Origin: FEN-1219 sp963728995
GTDB lineage: Bacteria; Pseudomonadota; Gammaproteobacteria; Steroidobacterales; Rariloculaceae
Length of the DNA stretch: 64,000 nt
Assembly: GCA_963728995.1 (NCBI GenBank)
Contig: CAVSMD010000006.1
Location: 533,916 to 597,915, forward strand
Direction: 5' to 3'
Shown: in pieces, positions 19,744 to 28,384 of the stretch
Numbering within the stretch: the first letter of the stretch is position 1
Layout: each line of letters starts with the position of its first letter
The notes under the pieces: generated by a model
Told to the model about the DNA's origin: nothing
Database searches by the model: none
The model's input: the letters and a program-made list of their open reading frames with translations, nothing else
Program-made: the position numbers and the translations under genes

Positions 19744-22041
19744 TTGAATAAAGCCAAAGCCACCGCATTCGAAACGTTCTTCGTGCCGCGAATTCGCGGC
19801 TTGCGCGAGTCGGCGTTCTGGGTGCTCGCGGGCTTGAGCGTCATCCTGCTGCTCGCCTTGTTGAGCTACAGCCCGGTCGATCCGGGCTTCAGCGTCGCCA
19901 GCGGCAGCGACACCGTAGCGAATCGCATGGGCCCGGCCGGGGCCTGGTTCGCCGACGTGGCGTTCGTGCTGTTCGGCATGTCCGCGTATCTGTTTCCGTT
20001 GCTCGTGCTGATCGCGGGCGTGTTCTTGTTCCGCAGCGAGCGCATGCCCGAGCGGGCGGCAACGATCTGGCGCGGCGTCGGTTTCGTGCTGACGATCGCC
20101 ACGAGCTCCGGGCTCGCGACGTTGCATTTCGCCGCTGCCGACATGCGCGAGACCGCGGGCGGCATCCTGGGGCAACTCGTGGGCCATGGTCTCGAGTACG
20201 GGCTGGGTTTGCTCGGTGCCACGGTACTGCTGCTCGTGCTGTGGCTTGCGGCGGTGTCCGTCGCGACCGGCGTGTCGTGGCTCGCGATCATGGATCGCAC
20301 CGGTCGCGCGGTGTACTGGGGTGTCGCGGCATTGAACGAGAAGCTCGTCGAGGCGCGCATCTGGCTCGCCGGACGACGTGCGAAGCAGCAGCGCCAAGAG
20401 GTCGTGAGCAAGGTCAGGGCGAAGCCGAAAGCCGGTGCGCCGCGGATCGAGCCCGTGATCGAGAAGATCGAGATCAGCCCGCGCGCCTCCGAGCGCCTCG
20501 AGCGCGAGCGGCAGGTGCCGTTGTTCGAGCCACCGCAGTCGAACGAGCTGCCGGCGCTCTCGCTGCTCGACAATCCGCCGCCGCGCGAAGGCGGCTACTC
20601 GGCCGAAGCGCTCGAGGCCATGTCGCGCCTCGTCGAGCTGAAGCTCGGCGATTTCGGCGTCGAGGCGGAGGTCGTGGCGGTGCATCCGGGCCCGGTCGTG
20701 ACGCGCTTCGAGTTGAAGCCGGCCGCCGGCGTCAAGAGCAGCCAGATCAGCAACCTCGCGAAGGATCTCGCGCGGTCGCTCGCGACCGTGAGCGTGCGCG
20801 TCGTCGAGATCATTCCGGGTAAGCCGTACGTCGGCCTCGAGATTCCGAACGAGGTGCGCGAGATCGTCGCGCTCGGCGAGATCATCAAATCGCAGGCCTA
20901 CGACGAGCTGAAGTCGCCGCTCACGCTCGCGCTCGGCAAGGACATCGGCGGGGCGCCGGTCGTCGCGGATCTCGCGCGCATGCCGCACCTCTTGATCGCC
21001 GGCACGACGGGCTCCGGCAAGTCGGTGGGGCTCAACGCGATGGTGTTGAGCCTGCTGTACAAGTCCACGCCCGAGCACGTGCGGCTGATCATGATCGACC
21101 CGAAGATGCTCGAGCTGTCCGTCTACGAGGGCATCCCGCATCTGCTGGCGCCCGTCGTCACGGACATGAAGCAAGCCGCGAACGCGCTGCGCTGGTGCGT
21201 CGCCGAGATGGAGCGCCGCTACGCGCTCATGGCGGGGCTCGGCGTTCGGCATCTGTCGAGCTACAACCGCAAGGTCACGGAGGCCATCGACGCGGGCCGA
21301 CCGCTGCTCGACCCCACCTTCGAGCCCGAGCTCGAAGGCGAGACCGCGCCGGAGCTGCAGACGCTGCCCTACATCGTCGTGATCATCGACGAGCTCGCCG
21401 ACATGATGATGATGGTCGGCAAGAAGGTCGAGGAGCTGATTGCGCGGCTGGCGCAGAAGGCCCGCGCTTCCGGCATTCACATGATCGTCGCCACGCAGCG
21501 CCCGTCGGTCGACGTGATTACCGGCCTCATCAAGGCCAACATTCCGTGCCGCATCGCGTTTCAGGTGTCGGCCAAGGTGGATTCGCGCACGATCCTGGAT
21601 CAGATCGGCGCCGAGCATCTGCTCGGCCACGGCGACATGCTGTACCTGCCGTCTGGCACTTCGATGCCGTTCCGAGTGCACGGTGCGTTCGTCTCCGACA
21701 ACGAGGTGCACACCGTCGTCAAGGCGCTGCGCGCGAGCGGCAAGCCGAGCTACATCGACAACGTGCTCGACGGGCCGGCAGGCGACGTGCTGGGTCTCGA
21801 GCCCGCCGTGGCTGCGTCCGGGGAGTTGGACGGCGAGCAGGATCCGCTCTACGATCAAGCGGTACGGATCGTGACCGAAACGCGCAAGGCGTCGATTTCC
21901 GGCATCCAACGGCGCCTGAAGATCGGCTACAACCGGGCGGCGCGAATGGTCGAAACCATGGAAGAGGCCGGGATTGTCGGAAGTCTCCAGACCAATGGAT
22001 TCAGGGAAGTCCTGGCGCCGCCGCCTCCTGCGCTCGATTAG
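19744..22041 (+). CDS. ftsK: FtsK, DNA translocase of the divisome
   Basis: 765 residues, a short-linker FtsK. It is an inner-membrane protein that pumps DNA through the closing septum and activates dimer resolution at dif. Residues 20-180 hold several membrane segments (WVLAGLSVILLLALLSY, LFPLLVLIAGVFLF, LLVLWLAAVSVATGVSWLA). After a linker of about 100 residues the RecA-like motor has Walker A AGTTGSGKS (about 419-427) and Walker B YIVVIIDELADMMM. The C-terminal gamma winged-helix domain (DPLYDQAVRIVTETRKASIS to MEEAGIVG) recognises KOPS. The start is TTG 19744, with no better in-frame ATG nearby. It is uninterrupted, and lolA begins inside its 3' end. Confidence 0.96.
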   Translation: MNKAKATAFETFFVPRIRGLRESAFWVLAGLSVILLLALLSYSPVDPGFSVASGSDTVANRMGPAGAWFADVAFVLFGMSAYLFPLLVLIAGVFLFRSERMPERAATIWRGVGFVLTIATSSGLATLHFAAADMRETAGGILGQLVGHGLEYGLGLLGATVLLLVLWLAAVSVATGVSWLAIMDRTGRAVYWGVAALNEKLVEARIWLAGRRAKQQRQEVVSKVRAKPKAGAPRIEPVIEKIEISPRASERLERERQVPLFEPPQSNELPALSLLDNPPPREGGYSAEALEAMSRLVELKLGDFGVEAEVVAVHPGPVVTRFELKPAAGVKSSQISNLAKDLARSLATVSVRVVEIIPGKPYVGLEIPNEVREIVALGEIIKSQAYDELKSPLTLALGKDIGGAPVVADLARMPHLLIAGTTGSGKSVGLNAMVLSLLYKSTPEHVRLIMIDPKMLELSVYEGIPHLLAPVVTDMKQAANALRWCVAEMERRYALMAGLGVRHLSSYNRKVTEAIDAGRPLLDPTFEPELEGETAPELQTLPYIVVIIDELADMMMMVGKKVEELIARLAQKARASGIHMIVATQRPSVDVITGLIKANIPCRIAFQVSAKVDSRTILDQIGAEHLLGHGDMLYLPSGTSMPFRVHGAFVSDNEVHTVVKALRASGKPSYIDNVLDGPAGDVLGLEPAVAASGELDGEQDPLYDQAVRIVTETRKASISGIQRRLKIGYNRAARMVETMEEAGIVGSLQTNGFREVLAPPPPALD

Positions 22042-22679
22042 CGGGCCGGCGTTCCTTTTTCTCGTCGCGATTTGCACCACGGCCTCGGCGCAGCCCGCCG
22101 TCGACGGCAAACCACCGGCGGGCCTGGCGGCCCTCGAGGCCTTCCTCGGCGACGTGCATTCGCTCACGGCCGACTTCAAGCAGGAGCTGTGGACGGCCGA
22201 TCACCGTTTGCTGCAGACGGAGACCGGCACGCTCTCGCTGCGTCGTCCCAACCGCTTTCGCTGGATCTACATGCAGCCCACGGAGCTCACCGTCGTCGCG
22301 GACGGCAAGCAGCTGTGGATCTACGACGTGGAGCTCTCGCAGGTGACGGTCGCGCCGCTCGATACCACGGTGGAGTCGACGCCCGCGATGCTGTTGAGCG
22401 GCGATCGCAACGTTCGCGACGGGTTCGACGTCGTGGAGAGCTACCCACGCGACGGTCTCGATTGGATCAAGCTCAAGCCGAAGACCGGTGGCGCCGATTT
22501 CAGTCTCCGTGCTGATCGGCTTCCAGGGCAACGCACCGCAGCAGCTCGAGCTCGTCGACGGCCTGAATCAGGTCACGCGCATCGAGCTCATGAATCTGCA
22601 AATCAACCCGGACGTGGCCGACGCGACGTTCGAGTTCACGCCACCAGCCGGCGTCGACGTCATTGGTAACGCGGGCTAG
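21995..22679 (+). CDS. lolA: LolA, periplasmic lipoprotein carrier, one frameshift
   Basis: Periplasmic chaperone that carries lipoproteins from LolCDE to LolB. A signal peptide (SGPAFLFLVAICTTASAQ) precedes the LolA fold: LEAFLGDVHSLTADFKQELW, TGTLSLRRPNRFRWIY, VADGKQLWIYDVELSQVTV. An extra base near 22500 shifts the frame; the protein continues as LIGFQGNAPQQLELVDGLNQ and TRIELMNLQINPDVADATF. Rejoined length, about 228 residues, is normal. ATG 21995 lies 47 nt inside ftsK, and the ftsK-lolA pairing is conserved in Gammaproteobacteria. It would serve the Lpp-like lipoprotein at the left of the window among others. Confidence 0.9.
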
Positions 22680-22685
22680 CGCGGC

Positions 22686-23059
22686 GTGTTGCCCCTTCGC
22701 TACCCAAAGGTCTGGCTCGGGATCGGCGCGCTGCTGCTGCTCGGCGTGATCACCGGCAGCCTCGTGCCGGCGCGCATGATCTCCGGCATCCACTTGAGCG
22801 ACAAGCTCGAGCATTCGGGGTCGTACTTGCTGCTGATGGCGTGGTTCGGTGGCTGTATCCGCGCTCGTCCCAGGTCTGGGTCGGCCTCGGCTTGGTGGCG
22901 CTCGGCGTGGCGCTCGATCTGCTCCAGGGACTGACGGCAACGCGCACGCTCGATCCGGCCGACATGGCCGCGAATACCTTGGGGGTGCTCGCGGGTCTCG
23001 CGCTCTCGCTGACGATCCTTCATGCCTGGTGCCAGCGCGTCGAGCACCTTTTCTCGTAA
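22686..23059 (+). CDS. VanZ-like small membrane protein, one frameshift
   Basis: About 124 residues with four predicted membrane helices (VWLGIGALLLLGVITGSLVP, YLLLMAWFGG, VWVGLGLVALGVALDLLQG, LGVLAGLALSLTILHAW). The motif HLSDKLEHSGSYLLL and the helix-3 DLLQG with a later DPADMAANTLG are characteristic of VanZ-like proteins, whose biochemical role outside vancomycin and teicoplanin resistance is unclear. A base appears to be missing near 22855, so the two halves are in different frames; this is one of the few deletion-type shifts. It lies between lolA and serS, a position occupied by rarA in E. coli. Confidence 0.75.
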
Positions 23060-23068
23060 GATATCCCG

Positions 23069-24346
23069 ATGCTCGATCCACGACTCCTCCGCCAGGATCT
23101 CGACGGCGTCGCGACGAATCTCGCGCGCCGCGGGTTCAAGCTCGACCGCGCGCGATACCTGGCGCTCGAAACCGAGCGCAAGGAGCTGCAGATCAAGGTC
23201 GAAGGCTTGCGCCAAACGCGCAACGAGCGCTCGAAGGCGATCGGTCGCGCGAAGGCGGCGGGCGGCGAGGTCGAGACCCTGAAACGCGAGGTCGGCGAGC
23301 TCGGCGATGCGCTCACGAGCGGCGAAGCACGCCTCACGGCGCTCGGCGCGGAGCTCGACGAATTCCTGGCCGGACTGCCGAACCTGCTGCACCCATCGGT
23401 GCCGGACGGCACCGATGCGGACGCCAATGTCGAGGTGCGCCGCTGGGGCACGCCGCCGCAGTTCTCGTACGCCCCGCTCGATCACGTGGCGCTCGGCGAG
23501 CGATTGGGTCTCATGGACTTCGACGCGGCCGCGAAGCTTTCCGGTAGTCGGTTCGTCGTGCTCAAAGGGGCGCTCGCGCAGCTGCAACGTGCGCTCACCC
23601 AGCTCATGCTCGACCTGCACACGCGCGAGCACGGCTACAGCGAAACGTACGTACCGTACCTCGTCAACGACAAAACGCTGTTCGGCACGGGGCAGCTCCC
23701 GAAATTCGCGGCGGATCTGTTCGCGCTCGAGGGCGAGCACAAGCTGCGGCTGATTCCGACCGCCGAGGTATCGCTCACGAACCTCGTCGCCGACAGCATC
23801 GTCGAAGCCGATCGATTGCCGCTGCGCCTCACGGCGCACACGCCGTGCTTCCGCTCGGAAGCCGGTTCCTACGGGCAGGACACGCGCGGCATGATCCGTC
23901 AGCACCAGTTCGAGAAGGTGGAGCTCGTCCACATCGCGAAGCCCGAGGAGTCGTACGGCGAGCTCGAGGCGCTGGTCGGTCACGCGGAATCGATCTTGCA
24001 GCGCCTCGGTCTCGCGTATCGCGTCATGGCGCTGTGCGGCGGCGACACGGGTTTCGGCTCGGCCAAGACGTATGACCTCGAGGTCTGGCTGCCGGGGCAG
24101 AGCAAGTACCGCGAGATTTCCTCGTGCAGCAACTGCGAGGCGTTCCAGGCGCGACGGATGCAGGCCCGCTGGCGCAACCCCGCGACGGGCAAGCCCGAGC
24201 TCGTCCATACGTTGAATGGGTCGGGTCTCGCCGTCGGGCGCACGCTGATCGCGGTGCTCGAGAACTATCAGCAGGCGGACGGCTCGATCCTGATCCCGGA
24301 AGCGCTGCGCGCCTACATGGGTTTGGAGCGCATCGCGCCGCTCTGA
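23069..24346 (+). CDS. serS: seryl-tRNA synthetase
   Basis: 425-residue class II synthetase that charges tRNA-Ser (one such tRNA gene lies at 50.9 kb). The N-terminal coiled-coil arm (residues about 30-100, rich in Lys/Glu/Leu) binds the long variable arm of the tRNA. Motif 2 appears as CFRSEAGSYGQDTRGMIRQH and motif 3 as GSGLAVGRTLIAVLENYQ; the serine-binding TxE element is IPTAEVSLTNL. The end GLERIAPL is typical. It starts 9 nt after the VanZ-like gene. No interruption is visible. Confidence 0.97.
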   Translation: MLDPRLLRQDLDGVATNLARRGFKLDRARYLALETERKELQIKVEGLRQTRNERSKAIGRAKAAGGEVETLKREVGELGDALTSGEARLTALGAELDEFLAGLPNLLHPSVPDGTDADANVEVRRWGTPPQFSYAPLDHVALGERLGLMDFDAAAKLSGSRFVVLKGALAQLQRALTQLMLDLHTREHGYSETYVPYLVNDKTLFGTGQLPKFAADLFALEGEHKLRLIPTAEVSLTNLVADSIVEADRLPLRLTAHTPCFRSEAGSYGQDTRGMIRQHQFEKVELVHIAKPEESYGELEALVGHAESILQRLGLAYRVMALCGGDTGFGSAKTYDLEVWLPGQSKYREISSCSNCEAFQARRMQARWRNPATGKPELVHTLNGSGLAVGRTLIAVLENYQQADGSILIPEALRAYMGLERIAPL

Positions 24347-24456
24347 CGCGCGCGGGCTTTGCCCCTCGCTCACCACGGCATAAGATTGGGTACCGGCGAG
24401 TTCGGGGGAACCGCGCGCGGCCATCACACCAAGAACAGAATCGTTAGAGGATACCC

Positions 24457-26610
24457 ATGAATATGTCGATCTTCGGCGGCCGAAGGGTCGCTCGCATCGT
24501 CGCAGGCACCGCGGCTTTCGTGTGTTTCGGCGTGGGTGCAGCGCCCCCGGACCTGCCGGAGGGCTACATCAGCGGCGTCGTGAGCAGCAGCCGCGGGCCG
24601 GAGGCCGGCGTCTGGGTCATTGCCGAGACCAAGGAGCTGAAGACGCCGTTCATCAAGATCGTGGTCACCGGTGATGACGGCCGCTACGTGCTCCCGCAGT
24701 TGCCGACGGCCACGTACAACGTCTGGGTGCGCGGCTATGGCCTCGTCGATTCGGCGAAGGTCGAAGGCCGGCCCGGCGACACGGCGCTGAATCTCACCGC
24801 CACGGTCGCCGGCACACCGGCGGACGCGGCCAAGGTGTATCCCGGCAACTACTGGTTGTCGCTGCTGCAGCCGCCGCCGAAGAGCGCGTTCCCGGGCACC
24901 GGCGACCAGGGCAACGGCATGCCGCCAACCATGGATTCGCAGGCGCACTGGATCTACAACATCAAGAGCGGCTGCAATTTCTGCCACGAGCTCGGCACGC
25001 AGATCACGCGCACGCTGGGGCACATGGATCACCTCGGCTTCAAGACGCCGGAGGAGGCCTGGGTGTACCGGACGCAGCTCGGCGTGCGTGGCAGCGCGAT
25101 GGCCGGCACGATGGCGCAGTGGGGCACGCAGGCCGGGGCGAAGGTGCTCGCCGATTGGACCACGCGCATCGCCAACGGCGAAGTGCCGCCGCAGCCGCCG
25201 CGCCCGACGGGCATCGAGCGCAACGTCGTCGTCACGCTGTGGGACTGGGGCGTGGCCGACTCGTTCATGCACGACGAGATCTCCACCGACAAGAACGACC
25301 CCACGGTGAACCCGTACGGCAAGGTGTATGCCGCGTCCGCCGGTCATGGCAAGCTCACGGTCGTCGATCCCGTCGACAACAGCACCTACGAGCTCACGAT
25401 CCCGACGCGCGACGACCCGCGCAAGGTCCCGTCGCGGTTTCCGCCGCCGGCAATGCCGTCGAATTTCTGGGGCATGCAGCACATCTGGGGCCTCGAGAAC
25501 CCGGCGGATCCGCACAACCCGATGATGGACGAGAAGGGCCGCGTCTGGTTGACGTCGAAGATTCGCGACGAGGAGCCTGCCTGGTGCAAGGAAGGCTCGA
25601 GCAACAAGTTCGCGAAGTACTACCCGCTGACCTTCAGCAACCGGCAGGCCTCGGTGTACGACCCGGCGACCGGCCAGTGGGAGCTCATCGACACGTGCTT
25701 CGCGACGCACCACCTGCAGTTCGACAACGACCCCGATCACACGCTGTGGTTCAACGAGCTGCTCGGACCGATGGTCGGCTGGGTCAACACGCGCGAGTTC
25801 GATCGCACGCACGACGAGCAGGCCACGCAGGGCTGGTGCCCGCAGGTCGTCGACAGCAACGGCGACGGCAAGATCACGAAGCCGTGGAACAAGCCCGGCG
25901 AACCCGTGGATCCGAAGCGCGACACCGAAGTGCGTTACAACCTGTACTCGGTGATTCCGAGCCCCGTGGACGGGTCCGTCTGGGGCGCGTCGGAGCAGTT
26001 CCCGGGCTACATCGTGCGCGTGGATCGTGGCAACAACCCGCCCGAGACCTGCATCACGGAGGTCTACAAGGTGCCGGAGCCCGGTATCGACCCGCGCGGC
26101 ATCGACATCGACAGCAATGGCGTGGTGTGGACGGCCTTCGCGGCCAGCAGCCATCTCGCGAGCTTCGATCGCAGCAAGTGCAAGGTGTTCAACGGCCCGC
26201 GTGCACTCTCGGGCACGCAGTGCGAAGCCGGTTGGAAGCTCTATGTAACCGATGGGCCGCGTTTCAAGGGCACGGACATCCCGGCCGACTTCCACTATTA
26301 CAACTGGGTGGACCAGCACGACGTGGCGGGTCTCGGCGCCAACACGCCGTTCGCCACGGGCTCGAATTCGGAGGCGTTGCTCGCGCTCGATCCGAAGACG
26401 GGCAAGTGGCTGACGTTCCGGGTGCCGTATCCTCTCGGCTTCTATCATCGCGGCATGGATGGGCGGATCGACGATCCCGATGCAGGTTGGAAGGGCCGCG
26501 GGCTATGGGCCAACTACGGCACGCATCTGATCTGGCACGTGGAAGGCGGCAAGGGCACGCTCGGCAAGGCCGTGCACTTCCAGATCAGGCCGGACCCGCT
26601 CGCGCACTGA
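24457..26610 (+). CDS. exported multidomain protein: carboxypeptidase-regulatory-like domain, CxxCH site, beta-propeller
   Basis: 717 residues. A signal peptide (residues about 1-28) is followed by an Ig-like carboxypeptidase-regulatory domain (GYISGVVSSSRGPEAGVWVI to PTATYNVWVRGYGL, about 37-95). A CNFCH motif at residues 173-177 could bind c-type haem. The long C-terminal part has repeated WDWG, VWLTSK, VWGASEQFPGYIVRVD and GIDIDSNGVVWTAF strands like virginiamycin-B-lyase/SMP-30 propellers. A calcium-loop motif DSNGDGKIT begins at residue 466. The combination suggests a periplasmic redox or substrate-binding protein, but the reaction is unknown. It stands alone on the plus strand after serS, with AGAGGAT as ribosome-binding site. 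Confidence 0.75.
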   Translation: MNMSIFGGRRVARIVAGTAAFVCFGVGAAPPDLPEGYISGVVSSSRGPEAGVWVIAETKELKTPFIKIVVTGDDGRYVLPQLPTATYNVWVRGYGLVDSAKVEGRPGDTALNLTATVAGTPADAAKVYPGNYWLSLLQPPPKSAFPGTGDQGNGMPPTMDSQAHWIYNIKSGCNFCHELGTQITRTLGHMDHLGFKTPEEAWVYRTQLGVRGSAMAGTMAQWGTQAGAKVLADWTTRIANGEVPPQPPRPTGIERNVVVTLWDWGVADSFMHDEISTDKNDPTVNPYGKVYAASAGHGKLTVVDPVDNSTYELTIPTRDDPRKVPSRFPPPAMPSNFWGMQHIWGLENPADPHNPMMDEKGRVWLTSKIRDEEPAWCKEGSSNKFAKYYPLTFSNRQASVYDPATGQWELIDTCFATHHLQFDNDPDHTLWFNELLGPMVGWVNTREFDRTHDEQATQGWCPQVVDSNGDGKITKPWNKPGEPVDPKRDTEVRYNLYSVIPSPVDGSVWGASEQFPGYIVRVDRGNNPPETCITEVYKVPEPGIDPRGIDIDSNGVVWTAFAASSHLASFDRSKCKVFNGPRALSGTQCEAGWKLYVTDGPRFKGTDIPADFHYYNWVDQHDVAGLGANTPFATGSNSEALLALDPKTGKWLTFRVPYPLGFYHRGMDGRIDDPDAGWKGRGLWANYGTHLIWHVEGGKGTLGKAVHFQIRPDPLAH

Positions 26611-26640
26611 GCGGGCGTCGACACGGGAGCCGGCCGCTCG

Positions 26641-27306
26641 TCAAGCGCGCGGCGGCTCCGGGTCGAACATCGCGCGCAGCGTGCTTGCGAACTCCTGCAG
26701 GCGCTGCTTCGCGGTTTTCTTGATTCTGATGCTCGCACCGCCGAAGAGGGCCAGGCCTTCGATCACCAGCGTCGGCGCGTCGGGGTCTGCCGTCGAGGGC
26801 CCGCGATTGTCGACCCCGCCGAAGATGCATACGGCCTTCGATACGATCCGCATCCCCTCGCGCACGTAGAAGTTTGCGCCGCCGAACAGGCAGAACATCG
26901 TGATGCGCGTCGTCTTCGCGGCGAAGCGCGCGCTGCTGAAATCCAAATCGCTGCCGCCGAAGACGTTGATCAAGCGGAGCTCTTTCGGCACGTCCCAGAC
27001 GCCGCGGCGATGCGTGCCGCTGAAAATGTTGATCATGTGCTCGACCTCTTCGGCGTCGACCACGTCGGGCTCCACGCGGATGCCGAGCTCGGCCTTCTTG
27101 CGCGCGGCGTACTCGCGGTCCGCCTTCAGGTCCAGGTCGCGCGCGAGCTCGAGCAGCTCGTCATGAGACTTCGCGTCGAGGGCCGTGTCGAGCCGGCGCT
27201 CGAACGCCTCGCGCGACAGCTTGCCATGACCGTAGTTCATGATCAGCTGGTCGACGGTCTCTTCACGTAGCGATTCGAGCGGGCGGTCTTGGGGGGTGAC
27301 TGGCAT
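26641..27306 (-). CDS. DUF1707 / LiaF-like C-terminal domain protein
   Basis: 221 residues. The first part (LREETVDQLIMNYGHGKLSR, then EAFERRLDTALDAKSHDELL) is a DUF1707/SHOCT-like helical segment. The rest is a beta-rich LiaF-type region with repeating FGG turns (LINVFGGSDLDF, MFCLFGGANFYV, AVCIFGGVDNRG, LALFGGASIRI). In Gram-positive bacteria LiaF-type domains belong to envelope-stress sensing; here no LiaRS genes are adjacent and no transmembrane segment is present, so the role is open. It converges with the preceding propeller gene and is divergent from the SDR gene. Confidence 0.75.
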   Translation of the reverse strand: MPVTPQDRPLESLREETVDQLIMNYGHGKLSREAFERRLDTALDAKSHDELLELARDLDLKADREYAARKKAELGIRVEPDVVDAEEVEHMINIFSGTHRRGVWDVPKELRLINVFGGSDLDFSSARFAAKTTRITMFCLFGGANFYVREGMRIVSKAVCIFGGVDNRGPSTADPDAPTLVIEGLALFGGASIRIKKTAKQRLQEFASTLRAMFDPEPPRA

Positions 27307-27443
27307 GCTAGATCCTCGTCGAAACGCGCTGACCAGGCGCGGAACTGCCGCAGGATAGGCGGGACGCCCAGCGCGCGCAACTGCGGTGCGCCCGGCGCCG
27401 GCGCGTGCGGCCGCCCGGTCGCGTGCGTGTATGATTCTCTGGC

Positions 27444-28256
27444 ATGCGATTGCCGAACAAGATCGCGCTCGTGACCGGCGCCGCGCGCGGTATCGGTGCC
27501 GCGATCGCCGAAGCGTTCGTGGCCGAAGGCGCCTTCGTATGCGTCACGGATATCGACGATACCGCCGGTGAGAACGTTGCGGTGTGGCTCGGCGACAACG
27601 CCGTGTATCGCCACCTCGACGTGCGCCAGGAGGCCGAATGGTCGGGGGCCACGGCCGCCATCGTCGCGGACCGCGGCCGACTGGACATCGTCGTGAACAA
27701 TGCCGGTATCACGGGATTCGAGGCGGGCGGAGGGCCGCACGATCCGGAGCACGCATCGCTCGACGATTGGCGTGCCGTGCACCGCACGAATCTCGACGGC
27801 GTGTTCCTGGGTTGCAAGTACGCGATCCGGGCCATGCGGCCGCGCGGCGCCGGGTCGATCATCAACCTCTCGTCGCGGTCGGGGCTCGTGGGCATTCCCG
27901 GGGCTGCGGCCTATGCCGCCTCGAAGGCAGCGGTGCGCAATCACACCAAGACCGTCGCGTTGTATTGTGCGGAGCAGCGCCTGAACATCCGCTGCAACTC
28001 GATCCATCCGGCCGCGATCCTGACGCCGATGTGGGACGCGCTGCTGGGGCAGGGGCCGGATCGAGACGCGCGTATGCGCGCATTCGTCCGCGATACACCC
28101 TTGCAGCGGTTCGGCACGCCGCAGGAAGTCGCGGCCGTCGCCGTGCTGCTCGCCTCGGACGAGGCGCCCTACATGACCGGCGCCGAGCTCAACATCGATG
28201 GGGGCATTCTGGCGGGCTCCGCCGCCGTGCCGGGGAGCAGCGCAGCCGGGAACTGA
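27444..28256 (+). CDS. short-chain dehydrogenase/reductase
   Basis: 270-residue classical SDR, an NAD(P)-dependent oxidoreductase. The cofactor motif is VTGAARGIGAAIAEAF near the N-terminus; an acidic residue at the end of strand 2 (VTDIDDT) favours NAD(H) over NADP(H). The NNAG motif appears as VVNNAGITGFE, the catalytic Ser in INLSSRSG and the YxxxK motif as YAASK. The C-terminus (YMTGAELNIDGGIL) is typical. The substrate cannot be told. It starts at ATG 27444 and is followed by a probable terminator and then the carboxylesterase gene. Confidence 0.93.
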   Translation: MRLPNKIALVTGAARGIGAAIAEAFVAEGAFVCVTDIDDTAGENVAVWLGDNAVYRHLDVRQEAEWSGATAAIVADRGRLDIVVNNAGITGFEAGGGPHDPEHASLDDWRAVHRTNLDGVFLGCKYAIRAMRPRGAGSIINLSSRSGLVGIPGAAAYAASKAAVRNHTKTVALYCAEQRLNIRCNSIHPAAILTPMWDALLGQGPDRDARMRAFVRDTPLQRFGTPQEVAAVAVLLASDEAPYMTGAELNIDGGILAGSAAVPGSSAAGN

Positions 28257-28267
28257 CGGCACCCGCC

Positions 28268-28302
28268 GAACCGCCGGGTTCGCTCCGCTTCGCGGTTCTT
28301 TT
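28268..28302 (+). terminator. probable Rho-independent terminator of the SDR gene
   Basis: A 7-bp stem GAACCGC (28268-28274) / GCGGTTC (28292-28298) with a 17-nt GC-rich loop is followed by TTTT. It begins 12 nt after the SDR stop codon. The loop is long and the T-run short, so strength is uncertain. Confidence 0.5.
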
Positions 28303-28384
28303 GGTCCTGCCGCCGTCGTTCGGGTTATCTTATTGGCCGGTTAACAATCCCGCGCGCGACGGGTGAATTCCAAGGGGGTCCATC

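Noticed and set aside
19729..22179. 816-codon minus-strand frame opposite ftsK
   Set aside because: Arg/Asp/His-rich composition typical of antisense translation; ftsK on the plus strand is unmistakable.
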